A stretch of DNA of 21,235 nucleotides, taken from Beroe ovata. Taxonomy: Eukaryota > Ctenophora > Nuda > Beroida > Beroidae. Position 1 is the first letter of the stretch; each line of letters opens with the position of its first letter. The stretch covers positions 33,660-54,894 of the forward strand of contig CAMPET010000327.1 in assembly GCA_946803715.1 (NCBI GenBank), in the 5' to 3' direction. The translations under genes were made by a program, and so were the position numbers. Of the stretch, positions 18,194 to 21,235 are shown piece after piece. The notes under the pieces are model-generated. The model was not told the DNA's origin. It was given only the letters and a program-made list of their open reading frames with translations, and did not search any database.

Positions 18194-19387
18194 TGGACCA
18201 GTCACCAGGCCGCCACACCTACCAACCACAGGTTGTAATGGACCGAATTACAGCTATGTTCATAACATTATCCACACGTATCCATATAATTGTTTAAATG
18301 TGATTAGGCTATCAACTTCTGTGACAGAAACCACTCTTTTATTGTAAAACAGTTTTCTATAATTCTTTTTTTATTCGTTTAGATATTTTTTCGTACTTTT
18401 GATGCTTTTATTACATTAATTTAGGATTTTAAGCTTTTTGTATTATTGCTTTTCTTTATGAGATTTTGTTGATATTTTGTGAATGTAATTGAACTTGTGA
18501 ACTTATCTTGGACCAATAAGGTCAGCCGATTGTGGAAGCTTCGCTTTTACTCCTTCAGAAAACCAACGAAATCCGACGTCGTGTTTCAGGAAATGGGAAA
18601 CAACTAAATCATTGGTGAAATAACAAAGCCACGGCAACAAATATCTTATCATGCAAGTGACACAACTATAAACCGTTTAAGAAAAGGAAACGGATATACA
18701 AGGAAAAATAAGTTTTCGCTGGGTAAAATATTGCCATCATTTGAATCTAAAGTAACATGACACAGAATCTAAAGTAACATGACACAGACAGTACTGCTTC
18801 GACCTAAAATTGTCGCGGCAGCAAATCATTGAAAATTTCAATTCTGAGGTTAAAAACGAATTAGTCTCCCATATGAAACGATTTTAATCCGAACCATACT
18901 GGAAAAAAATATTACTAAAAATTCTACTATCCATACCCGTTATTCTGATAACTCAAAAATTCAGCTATACTACACAAAAATATTATTTTAAATAATTCAA
19001 TGATTCTACTATATTCCGTCCAAAAGCCTCCAAAACGCTCATTGTGAAATACATAAAATTACAAATAAACACTAAATTAACCATCAACAATTAACGTTCC
19101 ACCCCTTTTCGAAAAGTCACACAAACAATCCAATATTATGAAATTTAAGGTCACTGGGAGTCTGGTGAGCTGTCAGAACTGCCGTCAGAGTGTCGTCACA
19201 TCTCGAAAGATGAGATTTCATTACCATTGGATCAAATTCCTGCCCCATCTTTCTTACTATCGAGTCCAGTTCGTCCACAATTTTCTTCATTCACCGATCT
19301 GCTGACATTATCATTTCATATCTTCGGGACTGTTACAGGTTCTCTTGTTCTTCATATATATATCAATTACTTCTTGATCACGTCGTA
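18194..19387. other. Intergenic region between converging genes
   Basis: The BTB-Kelch gene and the RASEF-like gene converge here, so the stretch holds both 3' UTRs. It is AT-rich, with two tandem 22 bp units at 18743-18786. No canonical AATAAA was seen close to either stop. ORFs at 18165-18347 and 19227-19580 are chance frames; the latter is antisense to the last RASEF-like exon. Confidence 0.6.
18743..18786. repeat. Two tandem copies of a 22 bp unit
   Basis: GAATCTAAAGTAACATGACA plus two bases occurs at 18743-18764 and is repeated exactly at 18765-18786. Perfect identity suggests a recent slippage event. Confidence 0.9.
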
Positions 19388-21185
19388 TCATGAGCAAATG
19401 GTACATGGCTTATCATTTAACTTGGACTTGTCGCGTGAGTCAGGCACGATGCTATTGTTCGTTTGGGCAATCTTCATGTTTTCCCGTTTCATCAATGACC
19501 TTGTCAGGTCTTCGCAGCACTCCTGTACGTTTGTTCCTTTCTTGGCCGATACTTCGCAAAACATGGCAGTGTATTCCTGAAAGAGCAGGGTAGAGTCAGA
19601 ATGAGGGTGTATGAATTAAGGGTGATGAATTAAGAATCTGAAGTCATGTAAAACCAAACTGGTGTCAATGAGTCCAGTGGTGTCAATGTCAAGTGGTGTC
19701 AAGGAAAACTGGTATCATGGTCTAAATCTGCACTCACTCTGGCTAGAGATTCTCCATCCACTGTTTTCACAGCCCTGGACTGGTCCCCAGTTCCTATCAG
19801 ATCAGCCTTGTTTCCCAGCAACATGATAGTAGGTGTTTCATCTTCCTCCTGAAATTGGGTAGAAGTGAGGTGACATGTAGATAGACAGCATCTTGCGATT
19901 GTGGTAACGTCACCTCACTATCATCAAGATAGACAACATCACTTTATGAAGAGATGAACGGAAAATCCAGTACCCAGGTCGCATTTCATCAACAATCCAC
20001 CTCATCGCAGTAACACATCAATATCCGACTCACTCTCTCTCACTTACCTCAATACTCTGCATCCAGTCCCGTATGTTCCTGAAGCTAGACTCCCTGGTGA
20101 TGTCATACATCAAGATAACACCGTCCACACGACGCAGATAGGACTTCGTTATAGCACGAAACCTGAGCAAAGTCACCGTTTTTTAACCGAGACTCCAGAT
20201 CCAATTTACGGTCACAATATGACGGGCAAAAGTTGTGACCATCACGACAACATTTTCAATGAAATCTGAGCTCAAACCAACCTCTCTTGACCAGCAGTGT
20301 CCCATAGCTGTAGTGAGACAACTGTGTGTTGCACCAGCATCGTCTTTACCTGTGATAGGAGACATTTCATTATGAGGCGACAATTGGAGAATGACTCAGT
20401 GTTTCGTCTCTATTGAGTATCGTTGAGGGGAGAAAAGATCGATTCCTTGGCGCACAGACCTGGAAATCCACACCGATAGTCGGCTGAAAGGCTGCCTGGA
20501 AACGGTTGTGGCAGAGTCTCATTATGAATGAGGACTTGCCAACAGCACTGTCACCCAGTAACACCACCTTGAACACTCGTTCAGGTTGTCTGCCATCTAG
20601 AGACGTCACGGAGCACACCTGAGTGGAGTGAGAGGAGGATAGTTTGGGAGAACGGTGAAAATTGAACGTTTAAATGCCAATCTCTCCCCAATTTTCTGTC
20701 AACCTTTTCTCAATACTGCCCATTTTGCACCTCACGATTCACTATAATTGCAATTGTGATCTCCTATGATTACTCAGTACTTACAGAGTAAGGTTTAGTG
20801 GAGCAGTCTGAGGTTGGAATGTGGTATCCACTATCATGTCCACACTCGTCACTTGTCAGACTTGGGCTATACCTGCCAGTGTCATGAATTAGCATCATGT
20901 GGACTGTGGTAAAGATATGCAACGATAAATATAAAAAGTTTTGTTTTGATTTAAGACTTTAAAGGATAACTGACTATTAATCAACTGTGCCGATCCTAGC
21001 TCGCGAAGACATGTACTTGTAGGCTCATACTTCATTTTCAAAGTGACGTTACCTGAGAGCAGAAAGGGCGGGTATCTCTGCCCTGGATGCTGACTTCCTA
21101 GCTGACCTCTTCCAGATGACCCCCTCTCCGTCCACAGAGTAGTGTTTGACAGGGGAGTCCGGCTCGTAGCTGTCAATACTGTTTT
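19388..21185 (-). CDS. RASEF/CRACR2A/Rab44-type Rab GTPase, 3' seven exons (5' part outside window)
   Basis: Large Rab GTPases of this group carry EF hands and a coiled coil before the GTPase domain and act in membrane traffic or calcium signalling. Minus-strand exons: 21185-21053, 20872-20785, 20618-20460, 20349-20282, 20162-20048, 19848-19738, 19576-19388, in matching phases, giving about 286 visible residues. The first two encode a Ser-rich linker ([13 protein letters not shown] and [10 protein letters not shown]). The GTPase follows: GDSAVGKSS (P-loop), PTIGVDF (switch I Thr), WDTAGQE (switch II), GNKADL and SAKKG. The RLC-x3-F segment and the hypervariable end place it nearer RASEF and CRACR2A than classical Rabs. 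EF hands and coiled coil would lie upstream, beyond 21235, so their presence is inferred. The protein ends PCTICS, with cysteines spaced C-x2-C-x, not the usual CC, CXC or CCXX. Two cysteines still make prenylation possible. Confidence 0.85.
19655..19712. repeat. GGTGTCAA-containing short repeats in last intron of the RASEF-like gene
   Basis: The sequence contains CTGGTGTCAATG, AGTGGTGTCAATG and AGTGGTGTCAAGG at about 16-17 base intervals. They resemble the motif in the SAR1 intron minisatellite; the GGTGTCAAGGAAA form is found in both places. It lies inside the intron 19577-19737. Confidence 0.7.
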
Positions 21186-21222
21186 CTATGGAGGGGAGTG
21201 TATGTGAGGACAGTGGGGAACG

Positions 21223-21235
21223 GGGGGGGGGGGGG
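21223..21235. repeat. Terminal poly-G run
   Basis: The window ends in 13 consecutive G, read as poly-C upstream of the acceptor at 21186 on the minus strand. It may be the start of an intronic pyrimidine tract, or an assembly edge artefact. Confidence 0.6.

Noticed and set aside
20873-20903. Alternative acceptor that would lengthen the second RASEF-like exon
   Set aside because: It would need a different phase from the upstream exon; the acceptor at 20873 gives a clean AG-G junction in the right frame.
20895-21176. 93-codon minus-strand ORF across the upstream RASEF-like exon
   Set aside because: It uses another frame than the one that splices correctly to the GTPase exons, and it runs into the intron.

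Overview
This is animal nuclear DNA: short spliced exons with GT-AG introns (78 to about 200 bp, one of 1.4 kb), animal-type signalling genes, a non-LTR retrotransposon, and no bacterial operons or ribosome binding sites. The mix of a phosphotyrosine docking tail, SAR1, a KLHL-type BTB-Kelch protein and a RASEF/CRACR2A-like Rab GTPase fits a metazoan. Compact introns and GGGCGTGG-rich repeats make me lean weakly towards an invertebrate such as a sponge or cnidarian; this is an inference and the species cannot be read from the window.

Layout. 1-142: end of an intron made of TCACCTCACTAT-type repeats. 143-631 (+): last exon of a protein with a tyrosine-rich docking tail. 632-2815: intergenic. 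2816-5250 (-): complete six-exon SAR1 gene, whose large second intron carries a minisatellite of about 125 bp units. 5251-6260: SAR1 upstream region with a TG-rich stretch. 6273-6362: a 90 bp inverted-repeat insertion with a 9 bp target duplication. About 6374-10620 (-): a two-ORF LINE of the CR1/L2/Jockey type, inactivated by one in-frame stop and at least two frameshifts. 10691-11244 (+): C-terminal piece of an unrecognised, possibly transposase-related protein. 12502-14408 (+): two-exon gene of an RNase H-like, hAT-related multicopy family with an apparent internal deletion. 14512-14855: tandem 163 bp repeat. 16077-18193 (+): complete five-exon BTB-BACK-Kelch gene. 19388-21185 (-): last seven coding exons of a RASEF/CRACR2A/Rab44-type GTPase whose 5' part lies outside the window.

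The four host genes do different jobs: COPII vesicle budding (SAR1), membrane-traffic or calcium-linked Rab signalling, CUL3 substrate recruitment (BTB-Kelch) and phosphotyrosine signalling. Nothing suggests they form one pathway or are co-regulated. Between them lies a dense layer of mobile and repetitive DNA. A GGTGTCAA motif recurs in the SAR1 intron, in the RASEF-like introns and, inverted, upstream of the transposase-like gene. No CRISPR array, tRNA or rRNA gene was found. I see no clear new multi-gene system; the best leads are the 90 bp MITE, the dispersed GGTGTCAA family, the docking tail and the unusual C-terminus of the Rab-like protein.
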